A DNA stretch of 9,028 nt from an uncultured Duganella sp. (GCA_946482635.1 CAMLSG010000224.1:1-9028), one strand, 5' to 3'; positions 1 to 7,881 are shown, numbered from the stretch's first letter. The notes: generated from the letters alone by a model not told the origin. Numbers and translations are program-made.

Positions 1-1690
1 CCTCGATCTTGGAGAAGTCCAGGATGTCGTTGATGATGCCCAGCAGGTGCTGGCCCGAATGGTAGATCTTTTGCAGGTAATCCTTCTGCTTAGGATTGGT
101 GGCGCCCTTCAGCGCCAGGTGCGCCATGCCGATCACGGAATTCATCGGCGTGCGGATCTCATGGCTCATATTGGACAGGAAATCGCTCTTGGCCTGGTTG
201 GCCGCGCGCGCCTGCTCTTTCAGCATGTGCAGCTCGGTGACATCGGTCGACAGCGCGATCACCACCGTGACATCCTTCTCCAGCCGCACGGGCGCCTTCA
301 CCGTCCACAGGTGGTGCACCACGCCGTGGCGATCGGTGTAGCTGGCCTCGCCCGAGCGCTTCTGGCGGTCCGTCAGCACCACATGGTCTTCCAGCCAGGC
401 GTCGTCAGCTTCGCGCTTGCGCATCACTTCGATGTCCAGGCGGCCGATAATATCCTCCACCGGCAAGCCGATCACTTCCGCCATCTTGGCGTTGACGTAG
501 ACGTAGCGGCGGTCCTGGTCCTTCATGTAGACATGCGCCTCCACGTTATCGAGCACGCTATCGAGCAGGCGGCGCTGCTCGAGCGCATTGCGGCGTTGCG
601 AATACATGGTGAACAGGTAGCCGTAAATCAGCAGCGTGCCGGCAAATCCCGTGACCAGCGCCAGGTAGGGAATCCAGCGGTCGAAGCCGACGATCATCGC
701 GTCCTTGCGCGCATAGAACTGGGCTTTCCATAGGCTGCCGTTGAAATCGATCGGCAGCACCGAGATGAAATAGTCGCCGGGATCGCCCGGCAATGCAGCC
801 GGCTTGTCGATCGAACCGTTATCGTTGAACAGCAGGCGGTCGTCCGCTTCGATGGTCAGGTTGCGCTTTTCGGGATCGGTGGACGCGTCCGAGTACAGGA
901 TCATGTGCACCTGGCGGTCCGCCATCTCGTCGATGGCGCCCTGGATCAGCTTGGACACCGAAAAGCCAATGCCGACCGTGCCGATAAAATTGGCGCGGCG
1001 GCTGTTCACATCGTCCACCGGCATGCCGCGCTTGTAGACCGGCAGGCGCATGCCGAGCCCGATATGCGGCACCGGCTGCTTGAGCAGCACCGGCTGGCCG
1101 GACGCGCTGATCTCGCCCGTGTCGCGCGACAGCTGCATGGCACGGTCGATGGCTGGATTGGCGGTGATATCGACGCCAAACTTTTCCATCATCAGGCCCA
1201 TCGGCTCCAGGTAAGTCAGGGGCGCATACTGTTCGCGCTTGCCGGGTGGCTTGATGTCGAATTTGGGATAGCCGCCGGGCGCCAGGCTGGTATCGGCCCG
1301 TACTGCGGCCACGAAGGCGTCGCGCTCCGCATACGGCACGTTGGGAGCATAGTTGATTGCCTCAAGTGCCGGGTAGTGCTTGCTGATGTTCAGGGTCGTC
1401 ACATACTGCCGGAATTGCAGCCGGGTGACATGGTCGGATGTCTGGAACAGCGCCACCAGTCCGCGCACCACGTCCGAATAGGCTTTCACGCGCGCCGAAA
1501 TACTGTACTGGGTGGCCCTGTTCAAATTGTCAAAGCGCAGTTGCGCCTCGTCCTCCACCGTATTGGAGGTAACGGCGTACAAGGTCGCGCCAACGGCGGA
1601 TGCCAATGACAGGCCGAGCAGCCATAGCAAGATCCGCCCGCCTCCCAGGCCACGCCACTTACGCCTCATCCATTGAGAAAAGTCTTGCAT
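1..1690 (-). CDS. CHASE/PAS sensor histidine kinase, C-terminus cut by the window edge
   Basis: An inner-membrane sensor kinase that should autophosphorylate on a histidine in response to an extracytoplasmic ligand and pass the phosphate to an aspartate receiver. Reading the minus strand from ATG at 1690 gives 563 residues. There is a first membrane helix at about 20-41. A periplasmic CHASE domain follows at about 70-250, with the typical [10 protein letters not shown] stretch and a YLEPMG segment. The second membrane helix is at about 339-362, a PAS domain at about 377-495 ([16 protein letters not shown]), and a HisKA dimerisation domain at about 500-563 with the H-box SHEIRTPMN, putting the phospho-accepting His at residue 510. 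The ATP-binding domain, and any receiver or HPt modules, lie beyond the left edge, so hybrid status cannot be judged. The ATG is the first after an in-frame stop but has no clear Shine-Dalgarno; a second ATG seven codons on (1669) is possible. The CHASE ligand is unknown. Confidence 0.93.
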   Translation of the reverse strand, partial: MQDFSQWMRRKWRGLGGGRILLWLLGLSLASAVGATLYAVTSNTVEDEAQLRFDNLNRATQYSISARVKAYSDVVRGLVALFQTSDHVTRLQFRQYVTTLNISKHYPALEAINYAPNVPYAERDAFVAAVRADTSLAPGGYPKFDIKPPGKREQYAPLTYLEPMGLMMEKFGVDITANPAIDRAMQLSRDTGEISASGQPVLLKQPVPHIGLGMRLPVYKRGMPVDDVNSRRANFIGTVGIGFSVSKLIQGAIDEMADRQVHMILYSDASTDPEKRNLTIEADDRLLFNDNGSIDKPAALPGDPGDYFISVLPIDFNGSLWKAQFYARKDAMIVGFDRWIPYLALVTGFAGTLLIYGYLFTMYSQRRNALEQRRLLDSVLDNVEAHVYMKDQDRRYVYVNAKMAEVIGLPVEDIIGRLDIEVMRKREADDAWLEDHVVLTDRQKRSGEASYTDRHGVVHHLWTVKAPVRLEKDVTVVIALSTDVTELHMLKEQARAANQAKSDFLSNMSHEIRTPMNSVIGMAHLALKGATNPKQKDYLQKIYHSGQHLLGIINDILDFSKIE

Positions 1691-1771
1691 TTGAGCAGCA
1701 TACTATTAAAGCAGCCCTGAACGGAACCAATTCATATCCCCCTGGTCCAAAGCGCGACAGGAGGGCTCATC
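1691..1771. promoter_or_regulatory. Divergent promoter region between the kinase and PHP hydrolase genes
   Basis: This 81-bp spacer separates two divergently read genes, so both promoters should lie here or just inside the genes. On the plus strand a strong Shine-Dalgarno, AGGAGGG at 1759-1765, sits six bases before the ATG at 1772 and fixes the start of the hydrolase. On the minus strand the TTTAAT hexamer (1710-1705) resembles a -10 box, but no convincing -35 stands at the right distance, and it would leave only a very short leader for the kinase ATG at 1690. It would fit the alternative start at 1669 better. No operator-like palindrome was seen. Confidence 0.45.
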
Positions 1772-3415
1772 ATGAAAAATGGATTCCACATCTTACCGGC
1801 ATCCCGGGCTTGCCGGAATTTCCTAGCCTGCATGCATTTCGCGGGCATCGGCCTTGCAGCGCCCGCCAGCGCCGCCCCGCCCCGCCCGCCGGCCCCGCCA
1901 CCCGCGCCGGTATTGGAACACCGTGAATTCGATGCCATGCTGGAGGCCGCTTTTCAGCCCTCTTCACCAGGCGCGAGTCGGACTTTCATAGTGCACTTTA
2001 CACTTCCCGGTGCAAATGCGGCGCGCCGCGTGAACTGGACTTTGGGCCTGTATCGGCCAGATGGCGGCCTGGTCCGCCAGTGGCGCGGACGCCACGTCTT
2101 GCGCGGAGAAAGCGGCCAGGCAGCGGTGACATGGCGCGCCCCGGCCGCCCTGCCAACAGGAATCTACGTGTTGCGCCTGCAAACAGGCAATATCCGCCAG
2201 CAGCGCCCGATTGCGGTTGGGCAGCCGGCGCTGCTGCAAGCTCCCGCCGGCGTGGCAATGGACGGCACCGGTCCGGCGCGCCTTGACGGCCTCGCCTTCG
2301 ACATTGTGTACGGCAACCTCCACAGCCAGACCAACCATAGCGACGGCGGCGGCGATCCTGCCAGCTGCCACGGCGCCCAGGCGCCCCGCACAGGCGCTTT
2401 CGGCCCCGAAGATGCCTACCAGTTCGCCCGGCAGCACGGCCTGCAATTCCTGCTCACGTCGGAGCACAACCATATGTACGACGCCAGCGAAGGCATCGAT
2501 CCCAATGCGGACCCGCTGGCCGCGCGCCAGCTTTACCGCATGGGCATTGCCAGCGCCGAGCAGTACAGCGCCCGGCACCCCGGATTTGTCGCGATGTACG
2601 GCATGGAATGGGGCGTCATCAACGGCGGTGGCCACCTCAACATCCTGAACAGCCCTGCACTGCTGGGCTGGGAACGCAGCGCCAGCGGCGAGCCCTTTGC
2701 CGACGTGGTCACGCCGAAGAACGACTACGCCGCCTTGTATACGCTGATGAAGGAACAAGGCTGGCTGGGCCAGTTCAACCATCCGGGCCGCGGCCAGTTC
2801 CCGATCAACGGCAAGCCGCTGGCCTTCAGCGCAGATGGCGGCGCCGTCATGGCCTTGTGCGAAGTCATGAACAGCAACGCCTTCTCGAAACGCCTCGACG
2901 AAGGAGAACCACGCCACAGCTTTTACGAAGAAGCCTGCGGCAAGTTGCTGGAAGCCGGCTACCGGCTGGCATTCAGCAGCGACCAGGACAACCACTGCGC
3001 CAACTGGGGCGCCTCCTACAGCAACCGCACCGGCATCCTGCTGCCCGCCGGCACCGCGCCGACGCTGGAAGCCCTGCTCGACGCCATCCGGGTCCGCCGC
3101 GTGTTCGCGACAATGGACAAGCAGGCCGCCATTGCGCTTACCGCCAACGGCAACCTGATGGGCGCCCAAATGGACAACCGTGGCCCGCTCCAATTGCAAG
3201 TGCATTACGCCAGCACGGCCGGGCGCGGCATCGCAGCGCTGGACATCATCGAAGGCGTGCCGGGCCGTGGCGGCGAACCAAGCCCCCTGCCTGGCGTGAA
3301 CGCGATGCGGCATAGCGTCACCCCGCAGCCCGGCCCACATTTTTACTACGCCCGCATCACGCAGGACGACGGCAAGCAGCTATGGTCAGCCCCGGTCTGG
3401 GTCAATCAACGCTAA
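1772..3415 (+). CDS. Exported PHP-fold metallohydrolase, CehA/McbA-like
   Basis: A probable secreted or periplasmic metal-dependent hydrolase of 547 residues; the substrate is not known. The N-terminus has a basic start, a hydrophobic stretch at about 16-30 and an Ala-x-Ala cleavage site near residue 34, followed by a Pro/Ala-rich linker (about 36-46). Residues about 65-150 look like a small beta-sandwich (PDGGLVRQW and PTGIYVLRL are typical of FlgD/Ig-like modules). The PHP-like catalytic domain runs from about 178 to 450. Candidate metal ligands are H184 and H189 (GNLHSQTNHSDG), E231/H232/H234 (TSEHNH), E279, H288 (GGHLN), H337 (FNHPG), D404 and H408 (SSDQDNH). A further beta-rich region forms the C-terminus. 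CehA and McbA are carbaryl-type hydrolases, but sharing their fold does not predict carbamate hydrolysis. Motif I reads H-x-Q instead of the usual H-x-H. The start is set by a strong ribosome site. The 3' end overlaps the convergent neighbour by 14 bp. Confidence 0.85.
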   Translation: MKNGFHILPASRACRNFLACMHFAGIGLAAPASAAPPRPPAPPPAPVLEHREFDAMLEAAFQPSSPGASRTFIVHFTLPGANAARRVNWTLGLYRPDGGLVRQWRGRHVLRGESGQAAVTWRAPAALPTGIYVLRLQTGNIRQQRPIAVGQPALLQAPAGVAMDGTGPARLDGLAFDIVYGNLHSQTNHSDGGGDPASCHGAQAPRTGAFGPEDAYQFARQHGLQFLLTSEHNHMYDASEGIDPNADPLAARQLYRMGIASAEQYSARHPGFVAMYGMEWGVINGGGHLNILNSPALLGWERSASGEPFADVVTPKNDYAALYTLMKEQGWLGQFNHPGRGQFPINGKPLAFSADGGAVMALCEVMNSNAFSKRLDEGEPRHSFYEEACGKLLEAGYRLAFSSDQDNHCANWGASYSNRTGILLPAGTAPTLEALLDAIRVRRVFATMDKQAAIALTANGNLMGAQMDNRGPLQLQVHYASTAGRGIAALDIIEGVPGRGGEPSPLPGVNAMRHSVTPQPGPHFYYARITQDDGKQLWSAPVWVNQR

Positions 3416-4082
3416 TGCGGACCGGGTTGATTTCACGCGCCAGCATTTGCCGCACCGTTTCCGCTTCTTTGCGGGCAATGGCCGGTACTTGCTGGCGGCG
3501 CTCGCACTCCGCCAGCAGTTGCTGTGCCGCCTGGGAATCCAGTTTTGCCCCATCGGGCGACAAGCGCAGCAAACCGTACCGCACTGCCACCTTGCACAGG
3601 CCAGCGCCATCTTGTGCCGCCAGCAATTGCGCCGGCTCGAGGGCACGTGCCGCCTCCAGGTCCGCCGGCGCGCAAGAGCCGCCGAGGCGGAAATCCAGCG
3701 CTGCCAGCATCGGCGCCGCCGGCAGCAATGCCTGCGCCTCCTCAACCGAAAACGGACCGGCAGCACCGCATGCGGACAGCACGCGCCCGATCGCACGCGG
3801 CTCGCCCAGTTTCGCTGCAGCCCGCGTCCAGCGGAGTGCCTCGGCCGGCTGGCGTTTGTCGAAATACTCCACCAGCGCCGCCATCGCAGCCAGGTCGCCA
3901 CGCCCCGCGGCTGCCTGCGACTGCGCCAGGCAATAGGGACTGAATTGGGAAGGCGGCTGCTGCGCACAAGGCACACTGCCGCGTTCCTTTAACCGCTGGT
4001 AATACCAGGCGCCGCCGGCCACAGTTGCCAATACCATCACGGCGGCCAGCGCCAGGACCTTCGTTTTGCGTTCAGTCTTCAT
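3402..4082 (-). CDS. Membrane-anchored protein with Sel1-like helical repeats, function unknown
   Basis: About 226 residues from ATG 4082. A basic N-terminus (MKTERKTK) is followed by one hydrophobic helix at about 8-28, most likely an uncleaved anchor leaving the rest in the periplasm. The region about 52-105 has the alternating Ala/Gly helix pattern of Sel1/TPR-type repeats (GRGDLAAMAALVEYF, then EALRWTRAAAKLGEPRA); such repeats usually serve protein-protein contacts. Cysteines at 39, 51, 105 and further on could form disulfides. The C-terminal half is helical and unrecognised. The frame stays open upstream to 4277, but that part would run into the divergent metallopeptidase gene, so an internal start is chosen; ATG at 4091 (three residues longer) is equally possible and neither has a good Shine-Dalgarno. 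The stop lies inside the last codons of the convergent hydrolase gene. The gene is real on composition and topology; the function is open. Confidence 0.7.
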   Translation of the reverse strand: MKTERKTKVLALAAVMVLATVAGGAWYYQRLKERGSVPCAQQPPSQFSPYCLAQSQAAAGRGDLAAMAALVEYFDKRQPAEALRWTRAAAKLGEPRAIGRVLSACGAAGPFSVEEAQALLPAAPMLAALDFRLGGSCAPADLEAARALEPAQLLAAQDGAGLCKVAVRYGLLRLSPDGAKLDSQAAQQLLAECERRQQVPAIARKEAETVRQMLAREINPVRISVD

Positions 4083-4156
4083 TCCCGGCATTCTACGTGC
4101 GCCAGCGCTGCGCACCAATGCGTTACACTTAGCGAAAATAAACAAGGAGTTAAAAA
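4083..4156. promoter_or_regulatory. Divergent promoter region and ribosome site upstream of ypfJ
   Basis: A short spacer between divergent genes. On the plus strand AAGGAG at 4144-4149 lies seven bases before ATG 4157 and is a good Shine-Dalgarno. The hexamer TACACT at 4124-4129 is a possible -10 box, which would start the transcript about twenty bases before the ATG; there is no good -35 at 16-18 bp from it. The stretch 4134-4156 is notably A-rich for this GC-rich DNA, as expected around a translation start. No promoter for the minus-strand gene could be picked out. Confidence 0.4.
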
Positions 4157-5035
4157 ATGCGTTGGGAAGGTAACCGGGAAAGCGATAACGTCGAAGATCA
4201 CCGTGGCGAAGGCGGCGGTGGCGGCGGCTTCGGTTTCGGCGGCCGATCGATCGGGATCGGCACGATTGTGGTGGCACTGATCGGCGGCTGGGTATTGGGC
4301 GTCAACCCCATGACCATCCTCGGCCTGCTGAGCGGCGGCGGCCCGGTCCAGGTAAGCCAGCAACAGCAACAGCGCCCGCGTACCGAAGCCAATGACCGCG
4401 AATACAAGTTGATGAAGGTCGTGCTGGCCGACACGGAAGACGTCTGGACCGACCTGTTCCGCCGCAACGGCGGCACCTACCAGATGCCCAAGATGAAGGT
4501 CTTCACCGGCGCGATCCAGACCGCCTGCGGCACCGGCCGCTCCGCCACCGGGCCGTTCTACTGCCCCGGCGACCAGGACATCTACATCGACCTCGACTTC
4601 TTCCGCCTGCTGGAGCAGCGCTTCCGAGCGCCCGGCGAATTCGCCCAGGCCTATGTGGTAGCGCATGAAGTCGGCCACCATGTGCAAAACCTGATGGGTT
4701 TGAGCGACAAGGTGCATAACGCCCAGCGCAACGCCTCCGAACGCCAGGCCAACGCCCTGTCGGTGCGCCTGGAACTGCAGGCCGACTGCTTCGCCGGCGT
4801 CTGGGCCTACCACGCCAACCGCGCCCGCAGCATCATCGAAAAAGGCGATGTGGAAGCAGCCTTGAACGCGGCCACCGCCATCGGCGACGACGCGCTGCAA
4901 AAGCAGTCGGGCGGCGAAGTGATGCCGGACTCCTTCACCCACGGCAGCTCGGCACAGCGCGTGCGCTGGTTCACCCGCGGCATCGAATCGGGCGAGATCG
5001 CCCAGTGCAATACCTTCGAAGCCCGCCAGCTCTGA
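4157..5035 (+). CDS. ypfJ: YpfJ-family neutral zinc metallopeptidase
   Basis: A 292-residue protein matching the YpfJ/neutral zinc metallopeptidase family (Pfam PF04228) in length and layout. The N-terminus has the family's opening MRWEGNRESDNVEDHRG, then a Gly-rich tract at 19-29 and one membrane helix at about 32-50. A Gln-rich linker (QVSQQQQQRP) leads into the catalytic domain at about 78-290. The zinc site is HEVGHH at 170-175 (HExxH, with E171 as the catalytic base), and E206 in LELQADC is the likely third ligand. Cys124 and Cys136 flank GTGRSATGPFY and may pair. The orientation of the catalytic domain across the inner membrane is not proven here. The family is widespread but its physiological substrate is poorly defined. 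The start has a strong ribosome site. The gene ends directly against the convergent gene at 5036, with no base between the two stop codons. Confidence 0.95.
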   Translation: MRWEGNRESDNVEDHRGEGGGGGGFGFGGRSIGIGTIVVALIGGWVLGVNPMTILGLLSGGGPVQVSQQQQQRPRTEANDREYKLMKVVLADTEDVWTDLFRRNGGTYQMPKMKVFTGAIQTACGTGRSATGPFYCPGDQDIYIDLDFFRLLEQRFRAPGEFAQAYVVAHEVGHHVQNLMGLSDKVHNAQRNASERQANALSVRLELQADCFAGVWAYHANRARSIIEKGDVEAALNAATAIGDDALQKQSGGEVMPDSFTHGSSAQRVRWFTRGIESGEIAQCNTFEARQL

Positions 5036-5608
5036 TTATTTCGCCAGGTTGCCGACCAGGGGCGTCCGGTAATCCAGGTCCTTTTCGTTGAACTGCAGGA
5101 CGCCCCGCTGCAAGTCGGTATTGATGAAGACTTCGCTGTACTGCCCCTCCGAGCCGTCGCCCTGGAAGAAGAACTTCATCCGGGTCGGCGCCGCCGTCAT
5201 ATGGGCCGGATCGCCGCCCAGCCCCACCACTTCAGCCTCCACGCTCGCTTTTGCCTCCCGGCCGGCCGCACCCAGGTCATACAGGCGCGCCAGCGCCACG
5301 ACGAAGCGGTCGGTATCGCCGCCCGTGCTCACAAAGCGCCCGGTTCCCCAATAGACCGATTGCTCCGAGCCTTCGAGGCGCTTGGCCTTCCAGTTTGGGT
5401 GGAACTCGATGGCAAAACCGATGGCTTGCCCATCCAGGCTGCCCTGCACCACTACGCTGCGCGTTCCGTCCTTGAGCTGCTCGACTCTTTGTACCGGGAA
5501 CTCCAGGTCGACGAAACCCTCTTCTTTGGCGACCTTGACGGCAGGCGCCGCAGCGTGGGAAATAATCGCAAACGCGCCAAGGGTCGCGGCGATGACGGAC
5601 TTCTTCAA
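5036..5608 (-). CDS. Exported protein of unknown function, TTG start
   Basis: About 190 residues, unrecognised. It has a clean signal peptide: KKS, a hydrophobic core VIAATLGAFAII, and a cleavage site around SHA-AAP (residues 17-21). The mature part begins VKVAKEEGFVDLEFP and is predicted by eye to be mostly beta strand, with conserved-looking blocks FHPNWK, SVYWGTGRFVSTGGDTDRF and MKFFFQGDG. There is no catalytic signature. The open frame runs upstream to 6115, but it contains no ATG between there and the signal peptide and would overlap the divergent peptidase gene. TTG at 5608 is the fitting start: it is preceded by GGAG (complement of 5615-5618) at a spacing of six, and places the signal peptide at the very N-terminus. 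It is divergent from the S9A peptidase with a 63-bp spacer, so the two could share regulation; nothing more is shown. Confidence 0.75.
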   Translation of the reverse strand: MKKSVIAATLGAFAIISHAAAPAVKVAKEEGFVDLEFPVQRVEQLKDGTRSVVVQGSLDGQAIGFAIEFHPNWKAKRLEGSEQSVYWGTGRFVSTGGDTDRFVVALARLYDLGAAGREAKASVEAEVVGLGGDPAHMTAAPTRMKFFFQGDGSEGQYSEVFINTDLQRGVLQFNEKDLDYRTPLVGNLAK

Positions 5609-5671
5609 TTCGGTCTCCGGCAGGAAAACGATTAGTGTAGAGTAATCGCATTCCAAAGAACAGGAGCGGCA
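5609..5671. promoter_or_regulatory. Divergent promoter region between the TTG-start gene and the S9A peptidase gene
   Basis: This 63-bp spacer holds both ribosome sites: GGAG on the minus strand (5618-5615) and AGGAG on the plus strand at 5662-5666, five bases before ATG 5672. Possible -10 boxes are TACACT on the minus strand (within 5635-5642) and TAGAGT on the plus strand at 5638-5643. They overlap on opposite strands, so if both were used, the two promoters would compete. Neither has a convincing -35, so these are weak calls. Confidence 0.35.
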
Positions 5672-7756
5672 ATGCGTTCGTATCGCAAAATGGCATCTGG
5701 CGTAGTACTGGGTCTGGCGGCAGCCGGCGGCGCGCAAGCGCAGAAAACCGATCCCTATCTGTGGCTGGAAGACGTGGGCGGCGACAAGGCGCTGAGCTGG
5801 GTCAGGGAGCAGAACGCCGTCGCCCTGAAGGAATTGCAGGCCCAGCCCGAATATCCGGGCATCCACGAACGCCTGAAGACCATCCTCAATTCCAAGGAGC
5901 GCATCCCCTACGTCACCAAACACGGCGATTACTACTACAACTTCTGGCGCGACGCCCAGCACACGCGCGGCATCTGGCGCCGCACCACGCTGGAGCAATA
6001 CCAGAAGGCTGAGCCGCAATGGGAGACCGTGCTCGACATCGACAAGCTGGCCGCCGATGAAAACGAAAACTGGGTCTGGCACGGCGTCTCCTGCCTGTAC
6101 CCGAAAGGCGAACAATGCCTGGTGCAGCTATCGCGCGGTGGCGGCGATGCGCACGTAGTGCGCGAATTCGACGTCGCCAGGCGCAGTTTCGTCACCGGCG
6201 GCTTCAACCTGCCGGAAGCGAAAAGCGATATCGGCTGGATCGACGCCGACACCATCTTCGTCTCGACCGACTTCGGCGAAGGCAGCATGACCACTTCCGG
6301 CTATCCGCGCATCGTCAAGGAATGGAAGCGCGGCACGCCGCTGTCGGCAGCAGCCACCATGTATGAAGCCAGGGCGGAAGACCTGGGCGTCGGCGCCTAC
6401 AAGGACTTCACGCCCGGCCACAGCTACCAGTTCATCAACCGCCAGATCGGCTTCTACGCCAGCGAACTGTTCGTGCGGGAAGGCGACCGGCTGGTCAAGA
6501 TCGACAAACCGGACGACGCCAACGCCTACACCGTGCGCGACCAGTTGATCATCGACCTGCGCTCCGACTGGAGCGTCAACGGCGCAACCTACAAGCAAGG
6601 CTCGCTGCTGGCGGCCGACTTCAAGCGCTTCATGGCCGGCGAGCGTCAGCTCGAAGTGCTGTTCGCGCCAACGCCAAGCAGCTCGCTCGACGGCGTCTCC
6701 GCCACCCGCTCGGCGCTGCTGCTGAATGTCCTCGACAACGTGAAGAACCGCCTGGTCGAACTGCGCCACGCGGACGGCAAATGGCAGCGGCGCGACGTCG
6801 ACGCGCCGGCCTTCGGCACGCTGGCACTGCAAGCGCTCGACCCGATCGAATCCGACCAGTACTTCCTGACGGTGACGGACTTCCTGACCCCAACCACGAT
6901 GTACCTGGCCCACGCCGGCAGCGACGAACGCAGTTCGCTGAAGTCCCTGCCCGCCTACTTCGACGCCAGGCCCTACACCGTGCAGCAGCATATGGCTGTA
7001 TCGAAGGACGGCACCAGGGTGCCCTACTTCGTCCTGATGAACAAAAAGGCCAGGCTGAACGGCAAGAACCCCACCGTGATGTACGGCTACGGCGGCTTTG
7101 AAGTATCGATGAAGCCCTTCTACAGCGGCACCACCGGCGAAGCATGGCTCAAGCAGGGCGGCGCCTATGTGCTGGCCAACATCCGCGGCGGCGGCGAATT
7201 CGGCCCGCGCTGGCACCAGGCCGCCCTGAAGGAAAACCGCCAGCGCGCCTTCGACGACTTCATCGCCGTCGCACAGGACATCATCAAGCGCAAGATCACC
7301 AGCCCGCGCCACCTCGGCATCATGGGCGGCAGCAACGGCGGCCTGCTGGTCGGCGCCGCGCTGACCCAGCGCCCCGACCTGTTCAACGCCGTCGTCTGCC
7401 AGGTGCCGCTGCTCGACATGCAGCGCTACAGCAAGCTGTTGGCCGGCGCCTCCTGGATGGGCGAATATGGCGACCCGGACGACCCGGCGCAATGGGCCTA
7501 CATCAGCCAGTACTCGCCCTACCAGAACGTCTTCAAGGACAAGCACTACCCGCGCGTGCTGTTCACCACCTCCACCCGCGACGACCGCGTCCACCCCGGC
7601 CACGCGCGCAAGATGGTGGCCAAGATGAAAGACCAGGGCCACGACGTGCTGTACTGGGAAAACACCGAAGGCGGCCACGCCGGCGCCGCCAACAACGACC
7701 AGCAAGCCCAGATGTGGGCCCTGACCTACGCCTTCCTCCTCAAGCAGCTTAAATAA
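5672..7756 (+). CDS. Exported prolyl oligopeptidase-family serine peptidase (S9A)
   Basis: A 694-residue serine peptidase that should cleave proline-containing oligopeptides, probably in the periplasm. The signal peptide is MRSYRKMASGVVLGLAAAGG ending AQA-Q near residue 23. Next comes the N-terminal S9A segment (DPYLWLEDVGGDKALSWVRE at 27-46), a beta-propeller at roughly 75-430 that normally limits access to small peptides, and the alpha/beta-hydrolase domain at about 440-694. The catalytic triad is visible: Ser554 in GGSNGG, an Asp in the TRDDRVHP block (637/638) and His669 in EGGHAG. YGYGGFEVSM and ANIRGGGEFG are typical of the family. Length matches family members with a signal peptide. 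A good ribosome site fixes the start. The enzyme looks intact. Its stop codon overlaps the first two bases of the downstream RAYT unit, so the gene's original 3' flank has probably been displaced. Exact substrate preference cannot be read from sequence. Confidence 0.95.
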   Translation: MRSYRKMASGVVLGLAAAGGAQAQKTDPYLWLEDVGGDKALSWVREQNAVALKELQAQPEYPGIHERLKTILNSKERIPYVTKHGDYYYNFWRDAQHTRGIWRRTTLEQYQKAEPQWETVLDIDKLAADENENWVWHGVSCLYPKGEQCLVQLSRGGGDAHVVREFDVARRSFVTGGFNLPEAKSDIGWIDADTIFVSTDFGEGSMTTSGYPRIVKEWKRGTPLSAAATMYEARAEDLGVGAYKDFTPGHSYQFINRQIGFYASELFVREGDRLVKIDKPDDANAYTVRDQLIIDLRSDWSVNGATYKQGSLLAADFKRFMAGERQLEVLFAPTPSSSLDGVSATRSALLLNVLDNVKNRLVELRHADGKWQRRDVDAPAFGTLALQALDPIESDQYFLTVTDFLTPTTMYLAHAGSDERSSLKSLPAYFDARPYTVQQHMAVSKDGTRVPYFVLMNKKARLNGKNPTVMYGYGGFEVSMKPFYSGTTGEAWLKQGGAYVLANIRGGGEFGPRWHQAALKENRQRAFDDFIAVAQDIIKRKITSPRHLGIMGGSNGGLLVGAALTQRPDLFNAVVCQVPLLDMQRYSKLLAGASWMGEYGDPDDPAQWAYISQYSPYQNVFKDKHYPRVLFTTSTRDDRVHPGHARKMVAKMKDQGHDVLYWENTEGGHAGAANNDQQAQMWALTYAFLLKQLK

Positions 7757-7803
7757 ATTCGGGGTCAGGTCTGTCATTTGGACAGTCACCGCGCACCTTT
7801 GAT
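7755..7803 (+). repeat. Left inverted repeat with REP-like hairpin
   Basis: The end starts AAATTCGGGGTCAGGT, followed by the hairpin CTGTC-ATTTG-GACAG (7771-7785: 5-bp stem, 5-base loop). A variable pentamer (7786-7790) and then GCGCACCTTTGAT (7791-7803) complete the repeat. A short single-stranded lead (GGGTCAGGT) before a small hairpin is how REP/IS200-type ends are recognised by Y1 transposases, the lead serving as the guide by base pairing. The first two bases overlap the stop codon of the S9A peptidase gene. Confidence 0.85.
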
Positions 7804-7810
7804 CCAAATC

Positions 7811-7848
7811 AAAACACCCGTCTCGAATACTTCGCCGGCGGGTGTTTT
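7811..7848. terminator. Hairpin terminator inside the RAYT unit, probably bidirectional
   Basis: AAAACACCCG (7811-7820) pairs perfectly with CGGGTGTTTT (7839-7848), and an inner CGAA-TAC-TTCG stem (7824-7834) extends it across a small internal loop. The T run on one side and A run on the other allow intrinsic termination in both directions, although the T run is only four bases. It follows the S9A peptidase gene by 55 bp and precedes the transposase gene, so it would end peptidase transcripts and shield the transposase from read-through. It lies inside the repeat-bounded unit and so may have arrived with it. Confidence 0.7.
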
Positions 7849-7881
7849 CGCAGTTATTGCGCCATCGCAATTATTCATGGT

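Noticed and set aside
47..733. A 228-codon open frame on the plus strand, and another at 905-1609
   Set aside because: Both are antisense shadows of the sensor kinase; the minus-strand reading shows CHASE, PAS and HisKA domains without a break.
1964..3340. A 458-codon open frame on the minus strand
   Set aside because: It lies wholly antisense to the PHP hydrolase, whose motifs and ribosome site are clear. Long antisense frames are expected in GC-rich genes; the translation has no recognisable family.
4083..4277. Upstream extension of the Sel1-like gene
   Set aside because: The frame is open, but this part is Arg-rich, antisense to the start of the metallopeptidase gene, and would bury the membrane anchor inside the protein.
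4079..4942. A 287-codon open frame on the minus strand
   Set aside because: Antisense shadow of the zinc metallopeptidase gene, which has HExxH and a strong ribosome site.
6128..7870. A 580-codon open frame on the minus strand
   Set aside because: Antisense to the S9A peptidase, with a His/Val/Gly-rich low-quality translation and no family motifs.
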